From: Spirometra erinaceieuropaei
Lineage: Eukaryota > Platyhelminthes > Cestoda > Diphyllobothriidea > Diphyllobothriidae
Length of the DNA stretch: 64,000 nt
Direction of reading: 5' to 3'
Assembly: GCA_902702965.1 (NCBI GenBank)
Contig: CACRXP010000020.1
Location: 1,892,823-1,956,822, forward strand
Below the pieces are notes generated by a model that saw only the letters and a program-made list of their open reading frames with translations, was not told where the DNA came from and made no database searches. The translations under genes and the position numbers were made by a program. Each line of letters begins with the position of its first letter. Positions within the stretch are counted from its first letter, which is position 1. This document shows, piece after piece, positions 1 to 8,841 of the stretch.

Positions 1-982
1 TCATGGAATGTTGGCTGAAATTCTGAAGTGCGTCTTCGACTAGGAAGGGTAACCTAGATGGGTTTTTAATACTAATTATCTTACGGCCTAATTACATAAT
101 ATTTTGGAATCAGCGGGATGTCGGCTTTCGAATACACTACTACTCAAACTTCTGTAGAAACAGTAATTCGGCAAAAAATGACTCCTTATGTAGCATGCAT
201 TTAAACTATTGATTTTTCATGGTCATGCAAATTCAAGCATATTTTTTTGAGATTATAAACAAAAAATTGCTTTCTTTCAATTATTTGATAAAAAATTATG
301 TCATCTTGATATCTCAAACCCAACGAAGGAGTATGATTGAGTTTTAAGAAGAGTTTTCAATTATGAGATTTTTTAAGACTGCACGATGTCCATCCATATA
401 GCATCGTACCTGTTTGTTTGGCACTGTTCCTCATGAAATGTACAAGATAGTCCGCATCCACTGCAAACCTTTATTACCTCCATTTGATATCGTCTTAAGG
501 GCACAAAGGAATATGTAATTTTCTTTACGCGCAGCGAATAAACCTTGTATACTTAAATCAGTAAGAGCTAATGCAGCGACTTATCCTGTTTCAAATTACT
601 CGGCATTTAGAACACTTTTTTAATACCTTACTATATTCTTATTCGAGTATGAAATATAAACATGACGCTTTTCTCTATCAAAAGCCTGAAAGAGAACATA
701 TTTTTGTTCGTTATCATTATTAAATATGCTTGAATTTGCACGACCATAAAAAATCCATGGGAAAAATGCGTGCTACTTAGGGTGTCATTTTTTTGCCATA
801 TTACTGCTTTTACAGGATATTGAAAAGCAGTGTACTCAAAAGCCGACATCCTGACGAGTCAGAATTATTATAGGATTATGCCACGGGATAATCAGTATTA
901 AAACTCTACCTTAGTACTCCTTCTTATTTAAAAGAGCATTTCAGAATTTCAGCTAACATTTCATGAGATCGATCATTCACTG
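1..982. mobile_element. Foldback MITE, subfamily A (left tip cut by the window edge)
   Basis: About 980 bp whose two halves are inverted copies of each other. The left part (TCATGGAATGTTGGCTGAAA, then GCGTCTTCGACTAGGAAGG) reappears inverted at 900-965 as GCATTTCAGAATTTCAGC and ACATTTCATGAGATCG. The inner motif around GATGTCGGCTTT at 118-130 returns as GCCGACATCC at 842-851. The right tip reads ATTCACTG followed by TA, matching the TA-flanked CAGT/ACTG termini of better copies. No transposase is visible, so it is non-autonomous. The minus-strand open frame at 631-849 lies inside it and is not a gene. Confidence 0.8.
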
Positions 983-984
983 TA

Positions 985-1245
985 TGTTGTCTACAAAATA
1001 TATCTGAATTTAAAATTGTTTCAGAAATTGACAAAATGCCTACTAATTAGGTAGTCACTTTTACCGAATTTAATCAATGTAGTCTGCCAAAAAAATGTTA
1101 AAAAGCCAAATATTGGCGTGTCCGGCATATCACGGAACTATGCCGCAAGATTATCAGTATGACAGCCTTACTTGAGCAATTCATCCCTATCGAAAACGCA
1201 TTTTGGAATTCCGGTTGACCTCTAATAAAAATGATCACTAAAGGA
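985..1245. mobile_element. Degenerate right half of a foldback MITE
   Basis: Directly after the first MITE comes a second, more diverged right-half sequence. It has the order of a right arm: an AT-rich inner block, a relic of the GCCGACATCC box near 1103-1125, ATGCCGCAAGATTATCAGTA, and CGAAAACGCATTTTGGAATT near 1193-1212. The true end box (ACATTTCATGAG) has decayed. It may be a nested or older insertion. Confidence 0.55.
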
Positions 1246-1299
1246 TAAAGTACGCAACTAAATTGGTTAGGTAAATGGCAGAAGTTTCCAGAGTTCTTC

Positions 1300-2110
1300 C
1301 AAATCAAACGATGGTTCTTGGGTTTTTTAGCAAAATGGCCAAGAATTTAACTTCGGATAAATTGAAATATCAAAAAAAGCTACGCCAATGTCCTGTTTTT
1401 GGTCAATGGTTACCACTCCTTCCCTATTTTGAACGTACAAATGGTTTGTCCCATGGTATAAGTGTTTTCCTTAATGCAGAAAATGCGCTATTCCAACCAC
1501 TACGGTGCATGTAGTCGGGTGTATTACGTATGTATTTGGACCATACATATATAGCCGGGGTTCAGTACTTCCGCATCAGTGCATTTCTTACAATAAAAAA
1601 TCTGTCTTGCTTGGATCTTTCACTACGCACTAACACGCTCTGACTGGAAGGCCGTCAATCGACGGCTTAACTCGATATCCTCCGAACTGATTTCCGAGTT
1701 AAATAGGTCCTTTGAAAATGCGATCCTTGTAACACATTCAAAAGAATGGGGTCACTGCCGCTCTCTGCTGGAAAGCATATTATGTGAGCCACGCGTGTAC
1801 TGTCTTTCCAGTTTTGTCCACCATTGCGCGAGATCCCGCCTCTGTTCACTCTGACTCTGCTATGCCACTGAATACGGTGTAGACGTTTCACATGTCAGAC
1901 CCGTTCTGTTGACAGTTTTTGGACGTTATCACTCGAGATAGTCGACTTGTTGTGTTGCAGCATCCGAGGATTGGTGTGCCTTATGGTCTGCGTTGCATTT
2001 GTCGAGGAAAGCGCGCAAACTTTGGGCATGGATGTTTGTTACCGCATTGATGCTCGTGCATACGCTTGATGCGGTTAATCGGATCGCAAGGTCACAAGAC
2101 TCTATTGAAG
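1300..2110. other. No recognisable gene or repeat
   Basis: Mixed-composition DNA with only short open frames (under 80 codons) lacking signal peptide, domain or splice context. I see nothing here that I can assign. Confidence 0.5.
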
Positions 2111-2119
2111 CCGACAGAA

Positions 2120-2300
2120 AAACAAGTCCGTGGCTCAGTGGTTAAAGGCATTGAATTCCTAACTAACAGGTCACGAGTCCGAACCCCAAGGTGTTCCACA
2201 CCTCGGGGCTTGGTATGACTGGCTGACGACGGCTAATAAGCCAGAAATGGCCATTTCAGTCTCCCTTGTCTTTGTCGGCAATAAAATTCTGTCATGACAC
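2120..2300 (+). mobile_element. tRNA-derived SINE (family 2)
   Basis: The head resembles a tRNA gene: GTGGCTCAGTGGTTAAAGGC as an A-box region, and GGTCACGAGTCCGAACCCC as a degenerate B box. It is followed by the family body ending CGACGGCTAATAAGCC and CAGTCTCCCTTGTCTTTGTC. The same head plus body occurs at 12.7-13.15 kb and 37.2-37.49 kb, and the body alone at 53.65 kb. The conserved non-tRNA tail is what makes it a SINE and not a functional tRNA gene. Confidence 0.75.
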
Positions 2301-2499
2301 TCATGTTGACGTCCCCTGGCCACGGTAGAAGCAACTTCTATACGCTTTTACCAGTTTGCCCTTTGAGTGCAGAAGGCAAGCACGTGAACTACAGCCAAGA
2401 TTTGTCTAGCAATGGCAGACTGCGAGTTAAGTGACATGCGTACAAGCTAAATAAGGTAACATTACTAACTTTGGAATTGCAGCAATGTTTCCCCAGAAT

Positions 2500-3645
2500 A
2501 AGTTTGAATAAGGCACAGGCGACAGAACATGCAGAATTTATTGGCCTCTTATTCAGCTGCAGACGGTTATTGCATACTTCTAGGACAAGGTAAACTTTTC
2601 AGTCGGCGATCGACTTAGACAGATAAAACATGATGGATAACATGAAACATGGGTCTTCGGTCTAGTATGCGGGTACACATGATGAGGGGGGAGGAAGGGA
2701 GAGAAGTCATCTAAGCATGCGAGTTAGGATTACAGTGGGAACTGGTCAGGTGTGATTTAAAGTGCAACGCGTGGCAGCATTCAGTCATGCCGGGGAGGGG
2801 GGGGGTGGTTAGAGGCGACATGAAAGGACGTATATGGGAACGGGGTTTCGTCCATTATTGATCCTTACCAGGCAGTGCCAGGTTTATCACGTGGTCCAAC
2901 TCGTTGTTCACAAGTACTACAACGGTCATTCCAGTTAGATCAGCTAAAGATATTTTGCCTATGCACGCCACATCAAACTGCATTTATGAGTTTGCATTAA
3001 GTTGCGGATGCAAGCACACTGGGCGCACGCAAAGGCAGTTGGCAGCTCGGTCAGCTGTACACACGCCGAAATGGCTGCTTATGGGGGAAAATAAGGCACC
3101 CAGGAGGTCAATTACAAAGCACCTTGTGGACACGGCCATACAGTGGACACAATGGTTGCATTCAAGGTCCTGTCTCGCGCTTTGTTGAGGCCGCTGCAAT
3201 AAGGAGGTGGGAACCAGAACTCTGTAATCAGTTGGAGCACGTTATAGACCTCGCACTGCCATAGTTAGGATCAATAATGGACGAAACCCTGTTCCCATAT
3301 GCGCCCTCTCATTTCGTCCCCACCCCCATCCCGCTCCTCGACATAACTGAATGCTGCACGCACGTTGCACTTTAAATCACGCCTGATGAGTGCTCACTGT
3401 AATCCTTACTCGCATGCTAGATGACTTCACTCCCCTCCCCCCTCGCCATGCGCGACCGCATACTAGACCGGCAACCCATGCTTCATGTTACAAATCACCT
3501 TTGAACTGTCTAGGTCAATCGCTGATTGAAAAGTTTACCTTGTCCTATTAGTATGCAATGACCGTCTGCAGCTTAATAAGAGGCTTTGAAATTAATGACG
3601 ATAATAAATTCAGCATGTTTTGTCGCCTTAGCCTTATCCTAACGT
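2500..3645 (+). mobile_element. Penelope-like element fragment with long inverted flanks (lineage 1)
   Basis: A central piece of PLE coding sequence reads on the plus strand at about 2900-3264. It is flanked by two inverted copies, about 380-400 bp each, of the element's C-terminal coding plus 3' untranslated region (2500-2900 and 3265-3645). The right flank is the natural 3' end of the plus-strand copy. The left flank is the same region turned around. Shared landmarks include TTTCGTCCATTATTGATCCT near 2845, whose complement is near 3270, and GGACAAGGTAAACTTTTCA near 2582, inverted near 3528. Two PLE copies inserted or rearranged head to head would explain it. It lies just below tetraspanin relic C. 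Confidence 0.75.
2904..3264 (+). pseudogene. PLE GIY-YIG endonuclease C-terminal part, broken
   Basis: The frame carries CIYEFALSCGCKHTGRTQRQ, a degenerate GIY-YIG-type nuclease core with the Cys-x-Cys that precedes the YIG position in PLEs. Compared with the copy at 6241-5756, the YIG tyrosine and isoleucine are replaced (KYIGRT became KHTGRT). The frame shifts after KHLVDT near 3129, and the C terminus is reached in other frames, ending ALP-stop where the sister copy has LPW-stop. In intact elements this domain cuts target DNA for insertion. This copy should be inactive. Confidence 0.75.
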
Positions 3646-3718
3646 CGTTATCTAAGTAAGCTCCTGTTTCGTAGGTGGATATCTACATAGTTTATGCACT
3701 GACTGCAATAATACTTAC

Positions 3719-4053
3719 AATGTTCAGAAATGCACCACCAGGGGACCAGCATGATGCAATCCAGCCAAGGAGAGTGACGAACACGCCGGTTACGCCCACG
3801 GTAATGAGAGTGTCAGCAACAGAACCTAGAAGCAACATTTATTGCACAGTTACTTTTAAAAGTACGAGAGTGCCGAAAACGTGCCATTGGATGACGCTGT
3901 TGGCTTACCTAGGATCGTACGCACCAGCTTAAAACGGTCGTATGTCCCAACTGGGGCATAAAAAGTGTCTGATGGCAACTGGCTTGCTACGCGTTCCGAC
4001 AGTTTTTTCGACTTGAATACCACTCCAAGAATTGCAAGGGTGCCAAACAAATT
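3719..4053 (-). pseudogene. Tetraspanin relic C (two exons, TM1 end to TM2)
   Basis: Two exons can be read on the minus strand. Exon 4053-3909 (145 nt) follows GCTTTTAG and ends before GTAAGC; it encodes NLFGTLAILGVVFKSKKLSE and a small extracellular loop. Exon 3825-3719 (107 nt) follows TTCTAG and ends before GTAAGT; it encodes TM2 ending LLGWIASCW. The first equals tetraspanin A exon 2 in length and phase, and the second is one codon longer than A exon 3. I find no TM1 start exon above and no TM3 or large-loop exon below, where the palindromic PLE sits (2500-3645). Sites and frames are intact, so it could be a gene whose other exons lie outside or are too diverged to see; a disrupted remnant is more likely. 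Confidence 0.7.
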
Positions 4054-4129
4054 CTAAAAGCAGAAGGTTTATCGCATTATATTAGGAGGCAGTAGTGGAA
4101 GCAGGTTTACTTTTATTTTTATACGTTAG

Positions 4130-5000
4130 TAATACTGGCCTCGTAATCCCAGAAAGGTGTATAAGACGCAAATACGCTTTATTACCACGGTGCTTGAACC
4201 CGATTCTTCGGTCATTTACAGTCACGCCAAATATGCCGCCATCAAGCCAAAGAAAGTTTTTCCTATCAAATAGAAATTGGGCTCTCTCAGCTCAACTGCA
4301 TTTGAATTTTTGCATTAAAGCACAACGGAGCTCGTCACTTTCGTATTCTATTCGAATTATTCCAAAGGGAGGCAAGTATGAAAGACTGAAATTATAACAG
4401 CTGAGAATATAGTGGGATCCCTTATGATCCCTCTTCAGTTAGTAACTGCAAACAAGCTTCTGAAACATTTATAAATTTGATAGGACTCCTCCGTTAAGTA
4501 TAGTTTAAGTTCGTCCTGGTGACTGGATAAACTTTTGAGGCCTTTTTGTTATGAAAAAATCCATAGTACTGTATCAATCTACCCGCATTTTCTGTAGTCC
4601 ATCCTTGCTGCTAGTCTGACTTGGCCGACTTCGGCCTGGTAATTGGTTGCCCGCTCGTAACCTTTGCCACCCACACTGACCGTGCTATTCGCTTGGCGCA
4701 ATTATGAAAAGGAGCGTAAGACGAAAAAGCACGGTTCTTTATGGTTTGTTGGTCGTTTTCTAGCAAGCCGCTTGAGTCCGGAATCTTCGGTCAGTTAGTA
4801 TGAAGTCATCTACGTTGTCATTAAGCCACGTGAACTCTGTCTTCACAAATAAAAATCGGAATCCCTCAACCCAGCTTCACTTGTATTATTGAGTTAAAGC
4901 ACAACGGATCGAGCCGCTTCCGTATTCTATTTAACTCATGATAATGAGATGCAAGTATGCAAGACGGAAATTATAACAGCTGTTAATATACCAAGATAGT
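4130..5000. repeat. Direct duplication of a ~265 bp unit
   Basis: The unit at about 4140-4405 recurs at about 4735-5000 in the same orientation. Shared marks in order are ATCTTCGGTCA or ATTCTTCGGTCA, TAAAGCACAACGGA, TTCCGTATTCTATT or its near match, GGCAAGTATG or TGCAAGTATG, and GAAATTATAACAGCTG. The copies are clearly diverged, so the duplication is old. The 100-codon plus frame at 4095-4397 lies inside and is broken in the second unit, so it is not a gene. Confidence 0.7.
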
Positions 5001-5014
5001 AGAATAAAATAATA

Positions 5015-5098
5015 GGAGGTCATTGCGCTTGTTGATGGATTGCGGGCCTGATTCATGGTTCTCAAGCCCGCAATCCATCAATAAGCACAATGACCTCC
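5015..5098. repeat. Near-perfect hairpin, 37-nt arms
   Basis: The arm at 5015-5051 (starting GGAGGTCATTG, ending GCGGGCCTGA) is repeated inverted at 5062-5098 (starting TCAAGCCCGC, ending CAATGACCTCC), around a 10-nt loop, TTCATGGTTC. Only a few mismatches are visible. The right arm runs into a Penelope C-terminal relic whose homologue at 50397 reads GGACCTCCCGG, so the hairpin was probably made from the edge of that relic. Confidence 0.85.
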
Positions 5099-5390
5099 CG
5101 GTGCCCTATTTCGTACTGCGATTTTCCCAGGGCAGGTTAATCAGTCACGTGGGGAGGGCGCGGGCAAGCAATTATCTCAGCGACTGAGCCGATTTGCCGA
5201 ACAACTCTCACACCAGCATCCAACACGGATGAAGAAATCATGCCAATTAATGACTCGGACGCGACTAACAAGCCATCATCGCATTATTTACGACCCCTGT
5301 GGTGATTGCGGCAACTGTTAATTAGAGTAAGCATATGGTCCCACGGCAGCCACGTGCTATAATTACTGCATTCCTTGTGCCAATATTAGC
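5060..5390 (+). pseudogene. PLE lineage 3 C-terminal relic
   Basis: Nucleotide similarity to 50395-50690 runs through the whole piece: CCTCCCGG, CAGGTTAATCAGTCACGTGG against CAGGGGAATCAGCCACGTGG, TCCAACACGGATGA, and GGCAGCCACGTGCTATAATT against GGCAGCTACGTGTTATATTT. The better copy reads as the tail of a Penelope ORF. Here frames are broken and the ribozyme region is replaced by the lineage 1 element that begins at 5391. Confidence 0.6.
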
Positions 5391-6262
5391 TTTGAACAAG
5401 GCAAAGGCAACGAAACATGCAGAATTTAATGACGTCATAAAATTTCGAGACCTCTCATTCAGCTGCACACGGTCATTGCATAGTTATATGACAGGCAAAC
5501 TGTTCAATCAACGATCGACCTAGAAAGGGAAAACGTGATAGGCAATCTGAAAAATGGGTCCAGTATGCGGGCGCATATGACAAGGGGGGGGAGAGAAGTT
5601 ATCCAAGAATGAGAGTTAGGACTACGGTGAGAATTTGTGCGGCGTGATTTAGAGTGCAACGTGCGGGGAGCATTCAGTCATGCCGGGGAGAGAGGGGCGG
5701 GTGGGGGCAAAATGGAGGGTGAACATGGGAACAGGGTTTCGTCCATAATCGATCCTTACCATGGCAGTGCCAGGTTTATCACGTGGTCCAGCTGCTTACA
5801 GAGTTCTAGTTTCTTCCTCCGTATCGCAGCAGCCTCTGCAAAGCGCAAGAGACGCTTTGTCGTCGCCCGAAACAGGACCTTGGATGCAGCCATTGTGTCC
5901 ACCGTATGGCTCGTGTCCACAAGGTGCTTTGTAATTCAGCTCCTGGGTACCTTATTTTCCGCCTTAAGCAGCCACTTCGGCATTTGTTCAGCTGACCGAG
6001 CTGCCAACTGCCGTTGCGTGCGCCCAATGTACTTGCATCCGCAACTACATGTAAACTCATAAATACATTTTGATGTGGCGTGCATCGGCAGAATGTTTTT
6101 AACTGGTCTAACTGGGATGGCCGTTGTGGTGCTTATGAACAACAGTTTAGAGGCGGCATACGTTCTTTCGATTGTGCACCGAAGTCGTCGCTTGATCACG
6201 TTTGACACGTTATCACCCTTGAAGGGGCGGTAGATGGTCACGGACTTTTTAGGTACAGATAT
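5391..6262 (-). mobile_element. Penelope-like element fragment (lineage 1), minus strand
   Basis: Truncated 3' part of a PLE: coding from about 6262 down to 5756, then a 3' untranslated region down to 5391 ending in a box that contains GCATGTTTCGTTGC when read on the minus strand. The same 3' box occurs inverted at 6270-6318, where a second, plus-strand PLE tail begins, so the two elements meet head to head. Confidence 0.8.
5756..6262 (-). pseudogene. PLE GIY-YIG endonuclease domain, one nonsense codon
   Basis: Reads EEISVPKKSVTIYRPFK, then a linker, then CIYEFTCSCGCKYIGRTQRQ, then a helical stretch including LRFAEAAAIRR, and ends NLALPW-stop. CIYEF and KYIG are the GIY and YIG motifs; the CSC between them is typical of PLE nucleases. 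The only disruption I see is a TGA in place of a serine codon near 5937-5939 (the 28 kb copy has SSSITK at this point). The reverse transcriptase is missing. The plus-strand open frame at 5637-6062 is antisense to this. Confidence 0.8.
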
Positions 6263-6269
6263 TTCTTCC

Positions 6270-6590
6270 GGACGTCATTCAATTCTGCATGTTTCGTTGC
6301 TTTTGCCTTGTTCAAATTTATTCCGGGAAAACATTGCTTCAATTTAATATTAGCTTTATCTGCGACTGCTTCTGATAATTGATTCAAGTGAGAATCCGAA
6401 ACATCAGGCCAATAAATTTTTTGTCCCAGTAATCACATCTTCTGAACTGCTACCTGGAACTCGCCTGTTCGATTTATCCGTAATGCACCCAGTTTCTCAA
6501 CGATCGAGGCGTGCTTCTTGGCAGAGTTATTAGAATATGTTTTTGTGAATACTGACAGTTTTATCATTGTCACCGACGATGTTCACCGTG
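6270..6590 (+). mobile_element. PLE 3' tail plus pseudo-LTR with hammerhead relic
   Basis: Begins with the lineage 1 3' box (near-complement of 5391-5438), continues through AACATTGCTTCAATTT, then a hammerhead-like motif (6361-6437), then CATCTTCTGAACTGCTACCTGGAACTCGC, of which a near copy follows the ribozyme at 21225-21255. This is the order expected where one PLE copy ends and the pseudo-LTR of the next begins. No intact coding sequence follows. Confidence 0.6.
6361..6437 (+). ncRNA. Hammerhead ribozyme motif (PLE), core mutated
   Basis: Type I layout: 5' stem I strand TGCGACTGCTT, core CTGATAA (6372-6378), stem II GATTC/GAATC around AAGTGA, then GAAAC-ATC, with the predicted cleavage after C6405, then AGGCC. 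Canonical cores need CUGAUGA; the G to A change here should abolish or strongly reduce cleavage. PLEs are known to carry minimal hammerheads of this form. Confidence 0.65.
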
Positions 6591-6599
6591 GGCATCACA

Positions 6600-6800
6600 G
6601 GAGAGTGGCCGCAGGGGCAGCGGCTTGTGCATGAATTATTTTACAGTAGACTTGCATAGCGTCTACCGCAATCTCTCCTTCCTCCAATTGGGTCAGATGT
6701 GATGGCATAGTCAAATAGGTCGGAGACGGGAGATGACGCAATTCGCTGGCACGCAAAAATTTCTCACATAAACTTGCCATACAGACCACTATAAGAAGGG
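6600..6800. repeat. Repeat R3 copy (GTAGACTTGC hairpin family)
   Basis: Contains GCATGAATTATTTTACAGTAGACTTGCATAGCGTCTACCGCA split over 6630-6672, where GTAGAC and GTCTAC can pair, followed by CTCTCCTTCC and a purine-rich GGAGACGGGAG at about 6723. The same order occurs near 23019, 31121, 40326 and 62020 and inverted near 19170. Confidence 0.6.
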
Positions 6801-7063
6801 GTCACCGCCGTCTGTCTTCCCGCCTTTTGAGGGAGATCGAGTTATCTGTTCAGTTTGCAGTCTTTCCTGCTACCGCTTCTAGCGAACGGTCGTAGATTTA
6901 CGCGGATAAACGTGTCGATAGTGAGCCAGTCATCCCACTCTCTCTCCCTTCCCACTCCCCGGCATTTGCCCACTGTCCGAGACTATAAGTCGCCAAGTTT
7001 TGGGGCAGTGGTCAACAGGTGCCATAACACCTATTAATTTCATGATCCTGCTAGTCATCTGGG

Positions 7064-7216
7064 CGGGTAACTTGTCCCACATGTGATTAAACTCGCGTCG
7101 TCCAGCGGGGTCTTGTAGCTCAGGTGGTTAGAGCGTTGGCTGTACTAAAGCCTTCCCCTTACTGTCGTCGGTTCGAATCCCACCGAGGCGCCGAGAATTT
7201 TACATTTGGGTCAGTA
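7064..7216 (+). mobile_element. tRNA-like SINE (family 1), copy 1
   Basis: The tRNA-like part is 7107-7192: TCTTGTAGCTCAGGTGGTTA as the D-arm and A-box region, a long variable arm as in class II (Ser/Leu) tRNAs, and a perfect B box GGTTCGAATCC at 7170-7180. Conserved flanks (ACTTGTCCCACATGTGATTA before, TTGGGTCAGT after) recur at the other two copies, so the mobile unit is larger than a tRNA. The amplified flanks argue against a functional tRNA gene. Confidence 0.7.
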
Positions 7217-7743
7217 TAAATTATTCAAAATCTGCCAAAATATCTATGAATTACGTGAGCCTAGTAGTCATCTGGTGGATTCTAGGTGAATTACTTAGGA
7301 AATCCTCCTTGGGCAGTCAGCTTACTGCATCAGATCTGGTGGATTCCAGACGTTGCAGTAGGTTGGGTTGGGTTAGCCTAGCTGCTGGCTACCCGGCGCG
7401 TCCACAGGTGGCGGATAGTGGGACGAACTTCAGTGAAGGTTAGCTGCGAAATAAGCAGACCCAGGTCTGACGAATAAGCAGTCGCGAACCAGCAGCGACA
7501 TTGCTACCAGGGTGCGGTGGGCTGAAGTCTGGCACGCAGAAAGCCTTATAAAATGCCGCAAAGCCCAATGACGGCATTGTGACATGGCGACCGTAAACCG
7601 CCATTAAATAAGTTTACTTGCCACCGCTGCCTTGTGGTTAGGTTTTTAAGCCAAAGCGCTAGAGGAGACAACCTCAAACAAATAATCCGAGCGGCTGTTG
7701 GGGACCCGCCCGTATTCGAAATTCCCAAGAAACCTCATGCAAC

Positions 7744-8841
7744 ATGTCCAATCACAGTACTACGACCCATGCTACGGCGTCCGCGGGAACCGACGCGCTC
7801 CGCAACCCTAGTCCAGTGGTGCGGGCGAATAGTATGCGAGCTGGACTACTCAATCGTGGAAGGACTCTCGGTATTGGATGCTGGAATGTACGAACGTTCC
7901 TGGACCCTGGTACCTAAAGTCTGACCGCACGCAGCCTTCATCAGTACAACGTGGATGTCTGCTGTCTGTCTGAGGTACGACTCCCTGACTCGGGCTCTCG
8001 TGAAATAAAGATCCCGGGAGTCGAATCCCACTTCACCGTGTACCACAGCGGCCCCCGCAATTCCTCTGGTCGACACGGTGTGGCGATCGCCCTATCACAA
8101 CAAGCGGAGCTTGCGCTACTTGCTTGGGAACCAGTAAATGACCGGATGGCCTACGTGCGACTGAAGGGTCACTTCACGAACATCTCCATCGTCGCTGTGT
8201 ACGCACCAACTTCGGCTGCCGAACAGCGCGATAAAGAGGCGTTTTACTCTCAGTTGCAAGCGCTAGTTGAAAGACTGCCTCGCCGCGATCTGCTGATTGT
8301 TGCTGGCGATTGGAATGGTCGAACTGGGCCTGGCGACCCCACAACCAGTCACCTTCTTGGCTGCTTTGGGCTTGGTTCTCGATGTGAAAATGGTGAGAGA
8401 TTGCTGAACTTCGCTGATCGAAACCGACTGCTTGTCACCAACACATGCTTCCAGCATCTCAAAAAACATCTGCTGACCTGGTGTTCAAACGACGGTCGTA
8501 CGGCCAGTCAGATTGACTACATACTAGTCAGCTCAAGGTTCCGCAGCTGGGTTCACGATAGCAGATCGATGCGCGGCGCCGAGACTGGTAACGCCCATGG
8601 GTCGGACCATGTCCTCGTCCGTACACGCCTGAAAGTTCACCTCTCATCCGCACCAAAAATGTCACGTCCTAGACGCCTCAATGTCGCAAAAATCCGGCAA
8701 GCCAGCACTGCCGAGGCCCTAAGTAGAGAAATCCGGACCTGTTTTACGGCCCGAGTCGACGGAGAAGTCAGTAACCAGTGGTCGTCACTGAAGACATCGG
8801 TCTATGAGGCAGCTGAGAAAATCCTTGGATACACCCAGTGA
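7744..8841 (+). pseudogene. Non-LTR retrotransposon endonuclease domain (APE type), with internal stop
   Basis: The frame opens at ATG 7744 (MSNHSTTTHA) and runs to 8841 with a single TAA at 7915-7917; the longest stop-free part is 7951-8841. Motifs in order: GCWNVRTF, CLSEVRLPDSG (catalytic Glu), HGVAIALS, VAVYAPTS, the GDWNGRTG metal-site motif, SQIDYILVS, and SDHVLVRTRL (catalytic Asp-His). In family members this domain nicks target DNA to prime reverse transcription. The stop sits where a glutamine codon (CAA) would fit. The frame ends GYTQ-stop at the point where the reverse transcriptase frame takes over 38 bp earlier, so the two were one polyprotein. Confidence 0.9.

Noticed and set aside
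5637..6062. 141-codon plus-strand open frame
   Set aside because: It is antisense to the PLE endonuclease, which carries recognisable GIY-YIG motifs on the other strand.
7107..7192. Functional tRNA gene (class II, Ser-like)
   Set aside because: The same unit with conserved non-tRNA flanks occurs three times within 5 kb, which marks a SINE; no terminator run directly follows.
8804..8841. Programmed frameshift between endonuclease and reverse transcriptase
   Set aside because: No slippery heptamer or pseudoknot is evident, and a nonsense mutation upstream shows the copy is decaying; kept only as something to test.
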